Shown here one piece after another: positions 1 through 8,800 of a stretch of 64,000 bases of DNA. How positions within the stretch are numbered: the stretch's first letter is position 1; each line of letters begins with the position of its first letter. The notes beneath the pieces are model-generated. The model did not search any database. It was not told the DNA's origin and saw only the letters and a program-made list of their open reading frames with translations. Source of the DNA: Novosphingobium sp. BW1. GTDB taxonomy: Bacteria; Pseudomonadota; Alphaproteobacteria; Sphingomonadales; Sphingomonadaceae. The position numbers were made by a program, and so were the translations under genes. The stretch is from contig NZ_VIRF01000078.1 in assembly GCF_008107685.1 (NCBI RefSeq), positions 1 to 64,000 of the forward strand, in the 5' to 3' direction.

Positions 1-345
1 CGCCCGCACCGTCCAATGGGTGGCCTCATGGCTGGGTGGTTCCAGCGTCAGCGCAACGACCTTGTCGACCAAAGCCGCATCGAGAGGCGCGATCCCCGGA
101 GGTCGGGTCTTGTCGCGCAGCAGCCCATCCACGCCTTCGGCCATGTACCGTTCCTGCCAGCGCCACACGCACGGCTTGGATTTGCCAGTCGCCTCCATGA
201 TCGCCTGCGTTCCTAGCCCTTGAGCCGTCAGCAGAATGATCCGCGCCCGCCAAACATGCTTTTGAGGAGAACTACGCGCTGCGACAATCGCTTCGAGCCG
301 CTTGGTGTCCGGTCCTGTAACCTCAATCTGGATGCCCGTTCGCAT
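1..345 (-). CDS. IS630-family transposase, N-terminal part (runs off left edge)
   Basis: The minus strand is open from the ATG at 345 down to base 1 (115 codons, no stop), so the C-terminal DDE catalytic part lies outside the window. The visible part is a helix-turn-helix module: 'IILLTAQGLGTQAIMEATGK' (about residues 36-55) followed by 'CVWRWQERYMAEGVDGLLRD' and 'TRPPG'. This arrangement is typical of IS630-family transposases, which move by a DDE mechanism and target TA dinucleotides. The ends of the element cannot be located. It lies beside decayed genes, which fits a history of insertion and rearrangement. Intactness cannot be judged from this fragment. Confidence 0.8.
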   Translation of the reverse strand, partial: MRTGIQIEVTGPDTKRLEAIVAARSSPQKHVWRARIILLTAQGLGTQAIMEATGKSKPCVWRWQERYMAEGVDGLLRDKTRPPGIAPLDAALVDKVVALTLEPPSHEATHWTVRA

Positions 346-655
346 GCGCCATCTTCGCATGTCCCCCCGTTCAAGGGAATCCCGAAAACGGAATCATCTG
401 TTCCGATCAATCCACTAGCAACTGGCACAGACCATTTGCGGCTCAAGGCATGGTACCGATTACATGACGTACTGCAGCGCCGCTCCCACGCGGTAAGACG
501 GGTATCCCATCCCTCTTCACCTTCAGATCACTAGAGCCTTCCCATGGCCGCGCGCCGCGAGGGCCACATCCATCTTGTGCCGGAGCCTTCAGCCGCGAAG
601 CCGCACGCGCACGGCCGCACAAGTCGGATCGCGCTTTCCCAGGGGCGACCCCTAG
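346..655. other. Intergenic stretch without recognisable gene
   Basis: No convincing coding frame, RNA or repeat is visible between the transposase start and the oxidoreductase remnant. The final part (about 545-655) may belong to the decayed oxidoreductase but cannot be aligned by eye. Confidence 0.4.
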
Positions 656-850
656 GGCCTGCTCGAAGCACTCGCCAACCTCTGCACCGACTTTGCGGGG
701 CACCTGCGCGGCGCGCCCGATACGATGGTGCCCGGCGCGGGAAATGGTCTTCGCGGCAAGGCCCTCATCGCCACGGCCCTTGCCGCCTGCCGCCCCGGCG
801 CGGGCTGGGTCGATCTCACCGTCTGCGCGCGCCACCAGAACCTGGAAACA
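656..850 (+). pseudogene. Remnant of a Gfo/Idh/MocA oxidoreductase C-terminus
   Basis: One frame reads 'GLLEALANLCTDFAGHLRG', 'GAGNGLRGKALIATALAA' and 'GAGWVDL'. This is the pattern that closes many Gfo/Idh/MocA sugar dehydrogenases (EGYLEAFANLY..., G.RG..FIEAA..S, W..L). A TAG at 653-655 interrupts the frame just upstream, and no NAD-binding Rossmann part is left, so this is a short dead fragment. It directly precedes the isomerase remnant; such pairs are commonly co-transcribed in sugar catabolism operons. The family assignment rests on motif recall only. Confidence 0.55.
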
Positions 851-855
851 GGTAC

Positions 856-1720
856 ATGCAGACCATCGAAGGCTCCGCCATCTTCCTCGCCCAGTCCCTG
901 GGCCGCATCGCTGAAGTACGAGGGCATCCAGGTGAGCACCAACGACCCGGCCATATTCGACCTTGAGAAAGCCGCTGCAAGCCAGGACTAGTGCGACGAG
1001 ATCACCGAGATACTGGCTGAAAAGGGCATCGCCATCATCGAGACTTCGACCCACCTGCGGGGCCAGCTCGTCGTGGTCGACCCAGCCTGTGACGCGCAGT
1101 TCGACGGCTTTGCCGCCCCCCACGTGCGCGGCATCCCGAGGCGCGTCAGGAGTGGGCGACAAAGCAGGTCAAGCTCGCTGCCGTCGCCTCGCGGCGCCTG
1201 GGTCTCACCGCTCACCTCAGATTTCGGGCGCGCTCGTCTTGCCCTACGTCCACGCCTCACCGCAGCGCCCGGCGGGCTTTGTCGAGGACGCCTTTGCAGA
1301 GCTCACCCGCCGCTGGACGCCGTTCTCCTCGATGTATTCGATGAGAACGGCGTCGAAATCGGCTTCAAGCTTCATCCGGGCGAGGACCTGCACGACGGCG
1401 TCACCTTCGAGAGGTTGCTCAAGGCCGCCAGCGACCATGCGCGGGAGAAGTGCTTCCACGTCAGGTATGCCGAGCTCCGTCTTTCGGGCAGGTCGATTTC
1501 GCGCAGATCTTCTCCAGGATGGTGCAGTAAAATTTCGACGGCCGGGTGGTACTCCAATGGGAATGCTCGCTGAAGCACCCCGAAGTCGGTGCCCCCGAAG
1601 GCGCGCCCTTCATCGACCGGCTCATCATCCGCGTCACCGACAAGGCCTTCGACGATTTTGCCGACACCGGTCCAGGCCGCGCACTGAACGCGCGCCTCAT
1701 GGGCATCGGCGACTGCTCGA
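856..1720 (+). pseudogene. Decayed sugar phosphate isomerase/epimerase (xylose-isomerase-like TIM barrel)
   Basis: Pieces of one protein can be read across three frames in the expected order: 'MQTIEGSAIFLAQS' from the ATG at 856, 'IQVSTNDPAIFDLEKAAASQ', 'CDEITEILAEKGIAIIETST', 'HLRGQLVVVDPACD', 'PGEDLHDGVTFERLLKA', 'VVLQWECSLKHPEV' and 'PFIDRLIIRVTDKAFDDFAD'. An in-frame TAG at 989-991 sits where a Tyr codon is expected (GAC-TAG-TGC). Frameshifts follow near 1,145-1,260, and the centre, including most metal-binding positions, is deleted around 1,440-1,460. The family acts on sugars and inositols, usually beside Gfo/Idh oxidoreductases. The gene is clearly non-functional. Confidence 0.75.
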
Positions 1721-1877
1721 CCCGAGCGGGAAAGGCCAACGCGCCTCTCCCCATTCCCTCCTCTCTTGCTCGGACATCGCCAGCACGCACCGTAGAAGTC
1801 GCTAGGCGCACCCAAGCATATGCTCATTCGTTTCAGGTACCTGCTTGCCAGGGCACCCGAGAAACGGTGAGATAGCA

Positions 1878-2192
1878 ATGCAGATCAGCGTAGGCGATAC
1901 CGCCACGATCAGGACCATCCAAGGCCTAGCGACGCGCCTTCTCGAAGGCTTCGCCGCGCTTGGCCCGGGCGAGGAACTCGAACTCGATACATCGCAACTG
2001 AACGAGGCCGATCTCAGCTTCGTACAGCTGGTCGAGGCCGCACGTATCCAGGGCGCGCAGGAGGGCAAGCCCCTTCGCCTGGCGCACCCCGCCAATACCG
2101 TTCTCACCGCGCTCCTCGAGCGCGGGGGCCTCGCCGCGTGCGCGGACAGCGCCGCCCTCGCCTTCTGGTTCCACGGAGACGCCCCGCAATGA
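1878..2192 (+). CDS. STAS-domain protein, first gene of the chemosensory operon
   Basis: A 104-residue single-domain protein of the STAS / anti-sigma-factor-antagonist fold. 'LELDTSQLNEADLSFVQLVEAA' (about residues 35-56) matches the strand-loop-helix containing the usual phosphorylated Ser/Thr; here the loop reads NEADLSFVQL. I chose the ATG at 1878 because homologous sequence begins there; an ATG 33 nt upstream would add an unrelated 11-residue leader. Its stop overlaps the cheY start by 4 nt, so the two are translationally coupled. STAS proteins occur at the head of several alphaproteobacterial che operons, but their partner there is not established. Its role in this array is inferred from context. 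Confidence 0.8.
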   Translation: MQISVGDTATIRTIQGLATRLLEGFAALGPGEELELDTSQLNEADLSFVQLVEAARIQGAQEGKPLRLAHPANTVLTALLERGGLAACADSAALAFWFHGDAPQ

Positions 2193-2554
2193 GCAGCATT
2201 CTCACCGTCGACGATTCCGCCAGCGTGCGCATGGCGATCCGCATCGCGCTTTCGGGCGCGGGGCACTCTGTGGCGGAGGCTGCCGATGGCAGCGAGGGCC
2301 TGGGCAAGGCGCGCATGGCCAAGTACGATCTCATCATCACCGACCTCAACATGCCGCGCATGAACGGGCTGGAGATGATCCGCGAGATCCGCAAGCTGCC
2401 GATCCAGACGGGCACCCCCATCATCTTCCTCACCACCGAATCCGCTGACAGCCTCAAGAGCCAGGCCAAGGCGGCCGGCGCGACCGGATGGCTGGTCAAG
2501 CCCTTCGTCCCCGACCACCTCCTCAAGGTCGCGCGCAAGGTGCTGGGCGGATGA
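2189..2554 (+). CDS. cheY: Chemotaxis response regulator CheY
   Basis: A 121-residue stand-alone receiver domain. The acidic pair is D8/D9, the phospho-acceptor is D52 in 'IITDLNMP', the switch Thr lies in 'IIFLTTES' (about T82/T83) and the conserved Lys in 'GWLVKPF' is K104. It should take phosphate from CheA (next gene) and signal to an output, the flagellar switch or another target. The ATG at 2189 overlaps the STAS gene stop, and the stop overlaps the cheA ATG, so STAS, cheY and cheA are tightly coupled. An in-frame start 51 nt upstream lies inside the STAS gene and was rejected. Confidence 0.95.
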   Translation: MSSILTVDDSASVRMAIRIALSGAGHSVAEAADGSEGLGKARMAKYDLIITDLNMPRMNGLEMIREIRKLPIQTGTPIIFLTTESADSLKSQAKAAGATGWLVKPFVPDHLLKVARKVLGG

Positions 2555-4563
2555 GCGAGCCGGACCCCGCCGCAGCCTTCCGCATCGAAGCTGCCGACCT
2601 GCTTGATGCAACCGAGCAGGCGCTTCTCGACCTGACCCATGACCTTGCCAGTCGCGACCTCGTCGACACAGTGTTTCGCGGGATGCATACGCTCAAGGGC
2701 TCAGGCGCGATGTTCGGCTTCGACGCGCTCGCGGCCTTCACCCACCATTGCGAGACCGCCTTCGACAAGGTGCGCAAGGGGGTCGTCCCGGCCAGCGCCG
2801 AACTCGTCGCGATCACGCTGGGCGCGATGGACCACATGCGCACCCTCGTCGACTTCGATGCCGACGATCCCGCGCTGGAAGAGGCCGGAAACGCGATCCT
2901 CGAGCGCCTGCACCAGGCGCTGGGCTCCACGCCCGACGCGGGCGGTGAGGCGCCCCCTGCCGCACAGCCCATGGCCGCGGCCAACGCTTCGTCTGCGCCC
3001 GGCGGTTGGCATATCGTCTTCCGCCTTCCTGCCGAGGCCATAGCGAACGGGACCAATCCGCTGATCCTCCTCGATGAACTGCGCGAGTTGGGCGATGCAG
3101 AAATACACATCCTGACCGACACCGTCCCCCCCCTCGACGAGCTCGATCCGACGCTGTGCTACCTCGGGTGGGACGTGACGCTGAAAGGCGCCGCCACGCA
3201 CGAGGACATCGAGGACGTCTTCATCTTCGTGATGGATGACATGGACCTTACCATCGAAGCGCTCGAAGGCGAGGCTCCGCCGGATGCCGGAGCGGTGCAG
3301 GCCGCCGCCCCGACCAGCGCACCAGCCCCCGCCGAGAGCCCTCGCAGCCCAGCCCCGCGCAGCGCCCGTGCGGCCGAGGAAAGCGTGCGCGTGCCCGCGG
3401 GCCGGCTCGACGTGCTGATGGACCGCGTAGGCGAACTCGTCATCGTTCAGAGTCGCCTTGCGCAGCTTGCCGAAAGCGGCCTTCGCGGGGCCGCGGGTGA
3501 ACTGGCCCTGCGCTCGATCTCGGAAGAAGTCGAAAGGCTTGCGAGCGAACTGCGCGACACCACGATGGTGCTGCGCATGGTGCCCATTGCCGCCCTGTTC
3601 GGGCGCTTCCGGCGCCTTGTCCACGATCTTGCCCACGAGACCGGCAAGGAGATCGAACTGGTCACCGAGGGCGAAAGCACCGAAATCGACAAGACCGTCT
3701 CCGAACAACTGGCCGATCCCATCGTCCACCTCATCCGCAACGCCTGCGACCATGGTCTGGAGACACCCGAGGAGCGCGACAAGGCAGGCAAGGCCACGAC
3801 CGGACGCATCCGTCTCAGCGCCGAGCAGGCCGGCGGCGAAGTGCTCATCACCATCACCGACGACGGACGCGGCATAAACCGCCAGCGCGTGCGCGCCAAG
3901 GCCGAGGCCAACGGGCTGCTCCAGCCCGGCCAGGTCGTGCCCGACAGCGAACTGCTGCAGATGATCTTCCACCCCGGCTTCTCCACCGCCGAGCAGGTCA
4001 CAAGCCTCTCGGGGCGGGGCGTGGGCATGGACGTGGTCAAGCGCACGATCGAGACGCTGCGCGGCACCATCGACATGACCAGCGAGCCGGGCAAGGGATC
4101 GACGATCACCCTGCGCATTCCGCTCACCCTCGCCATTATCGAGGGCCTCCTCGTGCGTGTGGGCCAGGGCAACTACGTCATCCCGCTTGCCGCGGTCGAG
4201 GAATGCATCGAGCTTTCGCTGGAAGAGGACATCCGCACGCGCGGGCGCAGCATGATCTCGCTGCGCGGTCGGCTCGTGCCTTTCCTGCGCCTGCGCGAGG
4301 TGTTTCAGACGGGAACGCGCCCCGATCCCTACCAGAAGATCGTCGTCATCGGCACGGGCGGCGAGCGCGTGGGGCTGGTCGTCGACCAGATCATCGGCAG
4401 CCACCAGACCGTCATCAAGTCGCTCTCCGGGCTGCATCGGCGCCTGCCCAGCTTCTCGGGCGCGACAATCCTGGGCGATGGCGGCGTCGCGCTCATTCTC
4501 GACATCGTCCAGCTTGTCGCGCTGGGCCAGCAACAGGAAGAGCGGCTGCGCGCCGCAGGATAA
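2551..4563 (+). CDS. cheA: Chemotaxis histidine kinase CheA
   Basis: A 670-residue kinase with the standard order. The HPt domain is at residues 1-110, with phospho-acceptor H46 in 'MHTLKGSG'. A middle domain of about residues 155-250 opens with 'GGWHIVFRLP'; it is seen in a subset of CheA proteins and does not resemble the E. coli P2. Dimerisation helices start near 290, the HATPase follows with N-box 'HLIRNACDHGLETP' and G-box 'GRGVGMDVVKRT', and a CheW-like regulatory domain ends the protein. There is no fused receiver domain. It autophosphorylates under receptor/CheW control and passes phosphate to CheY and CheB. The ATG overlaps the cheY stop by 4 nt; cheW follows after 6 nt. Confidence 0.95.
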   Translation: MSEPDPAAAFRIEAADLLDATEQALLDLTHDLASRDLVDTVFRGMHTLKGSGAMFGFDALAAFTHHCETAFDKVRKGVVPASAELVAITLGAMDHMRTLVDFDADDPALEEAGNAILERLHQALGSTPDAGGEAPPAAQPMAAANASSAPGGWHIVFRLPAEAIANGTNPLILLDELRELGDAEIHILTDTVPPLDELDPTLCYLGWDVTLKGAATHEDIEDVFIFVMDDMDLTIEALEGEAPPDAGAVQAAAPTSAPAPAESPRSPAPRSARAAEESVRVPAGRLDVLMDRVGELVIVQSRLAQLAESGLRGAAGELALRSISEEVERLASELRDTTMVLRMVPIAALFGRFRRLVHDLAHETGKEIELVTEGESTEIDKTVSEQLADPIVHLIRNACDHGLETPEERDKAGKATTGRIRLSAEQAGGEVLITITDDGRGINRQRVRAKAEANGLLQPGQVVPDSELLQMIFHPGFSTAEQVTSLSGRGVGMDVVKRTIETLRGTIDMTSEPGKGSTITLRIPLTLAIIEGLLVRVGQGNYVIPLAAVEECIELSLEEDIRTRGRSMISLRGRLVPFLRLREVFQTGTRPDPYQKIVVIGTGGERVGLVVDQIIGSHQTVIKSLSGLHRRLPSFSGATILGDGGVALILDIVQLVALGQQQEERLRAAG

Positions 4564-4569
4564 CCAGCC

Positions 4570-5118
4570 ATGCCCCAATCCGCCACACAGAACCAGAACG
4601 ATTCTCCCGGCGCAACCGCCTGGGATGCGCACGGCCAGCTTGAGGTTCTCACCTTCGAGGTCGGCGACGAGCGCCTTGCCGTCGAGGCCGTGACGATCCG
4701 CGAAATCCTCGATCTGCTACCCGAGACCCCGGTGCCCGGTGCCCACGCGCTTGTCGGCAGCGTGATCAACTTTCGCGGCAAGATCATCCCCATTGCCGAC
4801 CTGCGCATTGCCTTTGGCATGCCGCTGGAGGAGCCTACGCCCGACAGCCGCATCGTCGTCATCGAGATCGAGCTCGATGGCGAGGAAACGCAGATCGGCC
4901 TGCGCACCGACAAGGTCAATGAGGTGACCCTTCTGGAGCGCACGACCTCGGCGCCGCCCCCGGTGCTGGGCATGCGCTGGCGCCGGACCTACGCGCGTGC
5001 CCTGGCGCGCCAGGGCGAGGCCGTGATCGTCCTCCCCGATCTTCCCGCCATCTTCGCCTCGCTCTCCCACCCCCAGGGCCTGGGTAGCGGCGAAACATCC
5101 ATGGAGCACGCCGCATGA
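4570..5118 (+). CDS. cheW: Coupling protein CheW (first copy)
   Basis: A 182-residue CheW-like beta-barrel that links receptors to CheA in the signalling array. 'VLTFEVGDERLAVEAVTIRE' (from about residue 26) and 'SVINFRGKIIPIADLRIAFG' are the family's two signature blocks. A 22-residue Ser/Gln/Asn-rich N-terminal extension precedes the domain. The protein shares its end with the next gene by a 4-nt overlap. The two CheW copies in this operon are quite different from each other, so they may pair with different receptors or form the CheW rings known from other arrays; that is inference. Confidence 0.92.
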   Translation: MPQSATQNQNDSPGATAWDAHGQLEVLTFEVGDERLAVEAVTIREILDLLPETPVPGAHALVGSVINFRGKIIPIADLRIAFGMPLEEPTPDSRIVVIEIELDGEETQIGLRTDKVNEVTLLERTTSAPPPVLGMRWRRTYARALARQGEAVIVLPDLPAIFASLSHPQGLGSGETSMEHAA

Positions 5119-5606
5119 CCGCTGCCAACGAACTCCAGATCGTCGAATTCGGCATGGGAGAGGACGTCTTTGCCGTGCCTGTAGCCATCGTGCGCGAGAT
5201 CCTCGACTACGCCCCGCCCTCACCCGTGCCCAATGGCCCGGCCTATTTCCTGGGCCTGACCGACGTGCGCGGCCAGGGGGTCGCGACGCTCGACCTGCGC
5301 CGCCGACTTGGGTTCCCGCCCGCCGAAGCCTCGCTCGCCACCCGCATCCTCATTCTTGATCTGGCCCAGCAGGGCAGTGCCCTGACGCTGGGCGTGGTCG
5401 TCGACCGGGTGCTCAGCGTCACCAGCTTCGAGACCGCCGCGATCGAGACCCCGCCTGAAATCGGGGTCGCGTGGAGCAGCGACTATCTCCTGGGCGTCGT
5501 ACGCCGCGAGGGGGGTTTTGTCCTCCTCGTCGACATCGCCGCCATCTTCACCGGGACCGAGGCCGCGAGCCTCGCCCTTTCCGCCCTGGCGCCCACCGGC
5601 ACCTGA
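5115..5606 (+). CDS. cheW: Coupling protein CheW (second copy)
   Basis: A 163-residue CheW-domain protein. 'IVEFGMGEDVFAVPVAIVRE' and 'YFLGLTDVRGQGVATLDLRR' give the family pattern. In the second block the usual G(V)INLRG reads GLTDVRG, close to CheV/CheW variants. The ATG overlaps the previous cheW stop by 4 nt, so translation is coupled. A 78-nt gap separates it from the receptor gene. No receiver domain is fused, so it is not a CheV. It is expected to sit in the same cytoplasmic array as the kinase and the soluble receptor encoded next. Confidence 0.92.
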   Translation: MTAANELQIVEFGMGEDVFAVPVAIVREILDYAPPSPVPNGPAYFLGLTDVRGQGVATLDLRRRLGFPPAEASLATRILILDLAQQGSALTLGVVVDRVLSVTSFETAAIETPPEIGVAWSSDYLLGVVRREGGFVLLVDIAAIFTGTEAASLALSALAPTGT

Positions 5607-5684
5607 TCCGCCCCATCGACCACCCCCGCACCCCGCCGAAGGCACACCGCTGAGCGCACGCCGACTGCACAAGGAAACGTCCCC

Positions 5685-7901
5685 ATGCCCTTCACCTTGT
5701 TTTCCAGCCTCGATCCGGACCACGTCCTCGACGAGATCGCCCGCGTCGAGCGGGCGGTGGCGCGCGGCGACATGTCGGCGCGCACCGAGATGACTTACGG
5801 CCAGGGTCAGACCCGCGCCGTCCTCGACGCGGTCAACCGCCTTGTCGACACCTGCCTGCAGCCATCCGAAGCGCTCAGCCGCGAAATCTCGACGATGAAC
5901 GCCGAGCATGACCGCGGCGACATCGACGCGGTGATCCCGGTCCAGGACTTCCACGGCGAGTTCGCCGTCATGGCGCGCCACATCAACGAGCTCGTCGCTG
6001 CGCACATCACCGTCAAGAAAAAGGCGATGGCCTGCGTGCGCGAGTTCAGCGAGGGCAATTTCGACGCACGCCTCGAACAGTTCCCGGGCAAGAAGGCCTT
6101 CATCAACGATACCATTGAGACGCTGCGTCACAACCTCACCGGCCTCATCACCGAAATGAACCACATGGCCAGCGAACACGAGCGCGGCGACATTGACGTC
6201 TTCGTTCCCGCCGAGAAGTTTGCCGGGGACTTTGGCACCGTCGCGCGCGGTATCAACGAGATGGTCGCCGCCCATATCCACGTGAAGAAGCAGGCGATGG
6301 CTTGCGTCAAAGCGATCAGCGAGGGCGACTTCAACGCCAAACTGGAAGAACTTCCCGGCAAGAAAGCCTTCATCAATCGCACCATCGATACCCTGAGCCG
6401 AAACCTCCAGGGCCTCGTCGACGAGATGACGCATATGGCGCAGGAGCACGAGCGCGGCGACATCGACGTCTTCCTCCCGGTCGACAAGTTCGACGGCGAT
6501 TTCGCCGGCGTCGCGCGCGGCATCAACGAGATGGTCAAAGGCCATATCGCGATCAAGAAGAAGGCCATGGCCTGCATCCGCGAGTTCGGCGAAGGCAACT
6601 TCGATGCCCCGCTCGAACGCTTCCCGGGCAAGAAGGCCTTCATCAACGAGACGGTCGAAACGCTGCGCTCGAACCTGCGCGACATCACCGCCGAAATCCA
6701 GCGCCTGATCTTGGCCGCAACCGCCGGCAAGCTGGAGACGCGCGGCGATGATCGCCGTTTCGTAGGCGACTTCGCCAGCCTCATCGCCGGCATCAACGGC
6801 ATGCTAGATGCGATCCTGGACCCGATTGCCGAAGGCAACCGCGTCCTCGCGCTGGTGAGCGAGGGCAACCTGCTCCAGACCGTCGACATTGCTTGCGAGG
6901 GCGACCACCAGCACATGAAGGATGCCATCAACGCGCTCGTCGGCAACCTGCGTCAATTCGCCCGCGACGTGGGCGAAGCAGCCAACAAGGTCGCCAGCGG
7001 GTCCAGCCAGATCGCCGGCAGCTCGCAGCAGCTTTCCGAAGGCGCGACCGAGCAGGCCGCCTCGACCGAAGAGGCCTCCGCCTCGATGGAAGAGATGGCC
7101 GCCAACATCAAGCAGAACGCCGACAATGCCTCCCAGACCGAGAAGATCGCGCGCCAGTCATCCAAGGACGCGGAACTTTCCGGCGTCGCGGTGGAGAAGG
7201 CAGTGGGCGCCATGCGCACGATCGCGGAGAAGATCTCAATCGTTCAGGAGATCGCTCGCCAGACCGATCTCCTCGCCCTCAATGCCGCGGTCGAGGCCGC
7301 CCGCGCGGGCGAGCACGGCAAGGGCTTTGCGGTCGTCGCTTCCGAGGTTCGCAAGCTGGCCGAACGCAGCCAGAGCGCGGCGTCAGAAATCGTCTCGGTG
7401 TCCTCCGACACGGTGAAAGCCTCGGCCGAGGCGGGCGAGATGCTGGGCAAGCTCGTCCCCGACATCCGCCGCACCGCCGAACTCGTCTCCGAGATCAGCG
7501 CGGCCTGCCGCGAACAGGACATCGGTGCCTCGCAGATCAACGATGCGATCCAGCAGCTCGACAAGGTCACGCAGCAAAACGCCCATGCCTCCGAGCTGAT
7601 CTCCTCGACCTCGGACGGCCTCGCCGGACAGGCGGGCGACCTGCAGAACTCGATCACCTTCTTCCAGGTCGGCGCCGGTGACGGTGGTTCGCGCATGCTG
7701 CGCGCGAACCCGGCTCCCGCACCGCGTCAGGCCGCCCTGCCCCAGCCCGCCGCGCGGCCTGCCCCCAAGGCGCCCGCGCGTTCCTCTGGCCCCAAGCCCG
7801 GTAGCGTCCAGCACCAGCAGGAGCGTGCCCAGGGCTTCACACTCGACATGAACCTGGGCGGACCGGATTCCGACGACGCCGACTTTGGGTTCGCTGCCTG
7901 A
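5685..7901 (+). CDS. Soluble poly-HAMP methyl-accepting chemotaxis protein
   Basis: A 738-residue receptor with no signal peptide and no transmembrane segment, so it should be cytoplasmic. Residues 74-343 are three tandem copies of an exact 90-residue unit, beginning EHDRGDID (74), EHERGDID (164) and EHERGDID (254), each with 'KKxAMAC' and 'PGKKAFIN'; the pattern is that of concatenated HAMP modules. The signalling hairpin tip is conserved: '[20 protein letters not shown]' starts at residue 522. The C-terminal tail is rich in Pro and Ala and ends DADFGFAA, without a CheR-docking pentapeptide. The ATG follows an AAGGAAAC site. No ligand-binding domain is visible, so its input is unknown and may come through HAMP contacts or a partner. 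Confidence 0.93.
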   Translation: MPFTLFSSLDPDHVLDEIARVERAVARGDMSARTEMTYGQGQTRAVLDAVNRLVDTCLQPSEALSREISTMNAEHDRGDIDAVIPVQDFHGEFAVMARHINELVAAHITVKKKAMACVREFSEGNFDARLEQFPGKKAFINDTIETLRHNLTGLITEMNHMASEHERGDIDVFVPAEKFAGDFGTVARGINEMVAAHIHVKKQAMACVKAISEGDFNAKLEELPGKKAFINRTIDTLSRNLQGLVDEMTHMAQEHERGDIDVFLPVDKFDGDFAGVARGINEMVKGHIAIKKKAMACIREFGEGNFDAPLERFPGKKAFINETVETLRSNLRDITAEIQRLILAATAGKLETRGDDRRFVGDFASLIAGINGMLDAILDPIAEGNRVLALVSEGNLLQTVDIACEGDHQHMKDAINALVGNLRQFARDVGEAANKVASGSSQIAGSSQQLSEGATEQAASTEEASASMEEMAANIKQNADNASQTEKIARQSSKDAELSGVAVEKAVGAMRTIAEKISIVQEIARQTDLLALNAAVEAARAGEHGKGFAVVASEVRKLAERSQSAASEIVSVSSDTVKASAEAGEMLGKLVPDIRRTAELVSEISAACREQDIGASQINDAIQQLDKVTQQNAHASELISSTSDGLAGQAGDLQNSITFFQVGAGDGGSRMLRANPAPAPRQAALPQPAARPAPKAPARSSGPKPGSVQHQQERAQGFTLDMNLGGPDSDDADFGFAA

Positions 7902-7932
7902 TCCCTCCTTTCCTCCTGCAAACGGGCCCGCC

Positions 7933-8796
7933 ATGAACGACGCTGCCTTCGTCCCCTTCGAGAACCACGCGACCGGGGACACCATATCCCCGGCGCAGTT
8001 CAAAGGCCTTGCCGCCCTTATCCGCGCGCACACCGGGATCAACCTGCCACCGGCGAAGCGCGCGATGCTCGAAGGGCGGCTGCGCCGCTGCGCGCGTGAA
8101 GGGGGCCACGCGACGCTCGGAGCCTACTGCAAGTGGATTCTCTCGCAGGAGCATGGCGGGGACGAGATCGAGAACCTCATCAACGCGGTCACCACCAACA
8201 AGACCGACTTCTTTCGCGAACCGCGCCATTTCGACTACCTGACCGAAACGATCCTGCCCCAGCTTGCCGAGAGCGGTCGCCGGCAGGTGCGCTGCTGGAG
8301 TGCGGCCTGCTCGACAGGCGCGGAGCCCTACACCATCGCCATGCTGCTCGACGCCTTTGCCCAGCGCAATTCCGGTTTCGAGTATTCCATCCTTGCCACC
8401 GACCTCGACACGCGCGTCCTCTCCACCGCGATCCGGGGCATCTACCCGCGCGAAATGGTGGACCCCGTGCCCGTCCCCTTGCGCAAAGCCTATGTCATGG
8501 AAGCCAAGGACCCGGTGCGGGGCGAAATCCGCATCGCACCTGCCCTGCGCCGCAAGATCGCGTTTGGCCGCCTCAATCTCATGGACCGCCACTACGCCAT
8601 TGGCGAACCCGTCGACATGATCTTCTGCCGCAACGTGCTCATCTACTTCGACCGCCCCACGCAGGAGGCCGTGGTGAACCGCCTGTGCAACCAGCTGCGC
8701 CCCGGTGGTTACCTCTTTCTGGGCCATTCGGAATCGATCAGCGGATTCCAGCACAACCTGACGGCCGCATCCGGCACCGTCTTCCAGAGGAACTGA
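7933..8796 (+). CDS. cheR: Chemotaxis protein methyltransferase CheR
   Basis: A 287-residue S-adenosylmethionine-dependent methyltransferase that methylates receptor glutamates. An all-helical N-terminal domain (about residues 15-85) precedes the methyltransferase domain. The SAM site '[14 protein letters not shown]' carries Ala where most CheR proteins have Glu (GEEPY). '[11 protein letters not shown]' is the second family block. The ATG at 7933 was preferred over a start 48 nt upstream that falls in the end of the receptor gene. cheB follows 4 nt after the stop. Together with CheB it sets the adaptation state of the poly-HAMP receptor. Confidence 0.93.
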   Translation: MNDAAFVPFENHATGDTISPAQFKGLAALIRAHTGINLPPAKRAMLEGRLRRCAREGGHATLGAYCKWILSQEHGGDEIENLINAVTTNKTDFFREPRHFDYLTETILPQLAESGRRQVRCWSAACSTGAEPYTIAMLLDAFAQRNSGFEYSILATDLDTRVLSTAIRGIYPREMVDPVPVPLRKAYVMEAKDPVRGEIRIAPALRRKIAFGRLNLMDRHYAIGEPVDMIFCRNVLIYFDRPTQEAVVNRLCNQLRPGGYLFLGHSESISGFQHNLTAASGTVFQRN

Positions 8797-8800
8797 CCCA

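Noticed and set aside
443-1162. 239-codon minus-strand frame over the isomerase remnant
   Set aside because: Homology-like blocks are read only on the plus strand. This frame is the complement of decayed coding DNA.
2701-4632. 643-codon open frame on the minus strand
   Set aside because: It is antisense to cheA, whose domains and motifs are all present; long antisense frames are expected at this GC content, and the translation has no recognisable domain.
5904-6713. Possible CRISPR or DNA tandem repeat
   Set aside because: The 270-nt periodicity is entirely explained by three protein modules in the receptor gene; there are no spacers.
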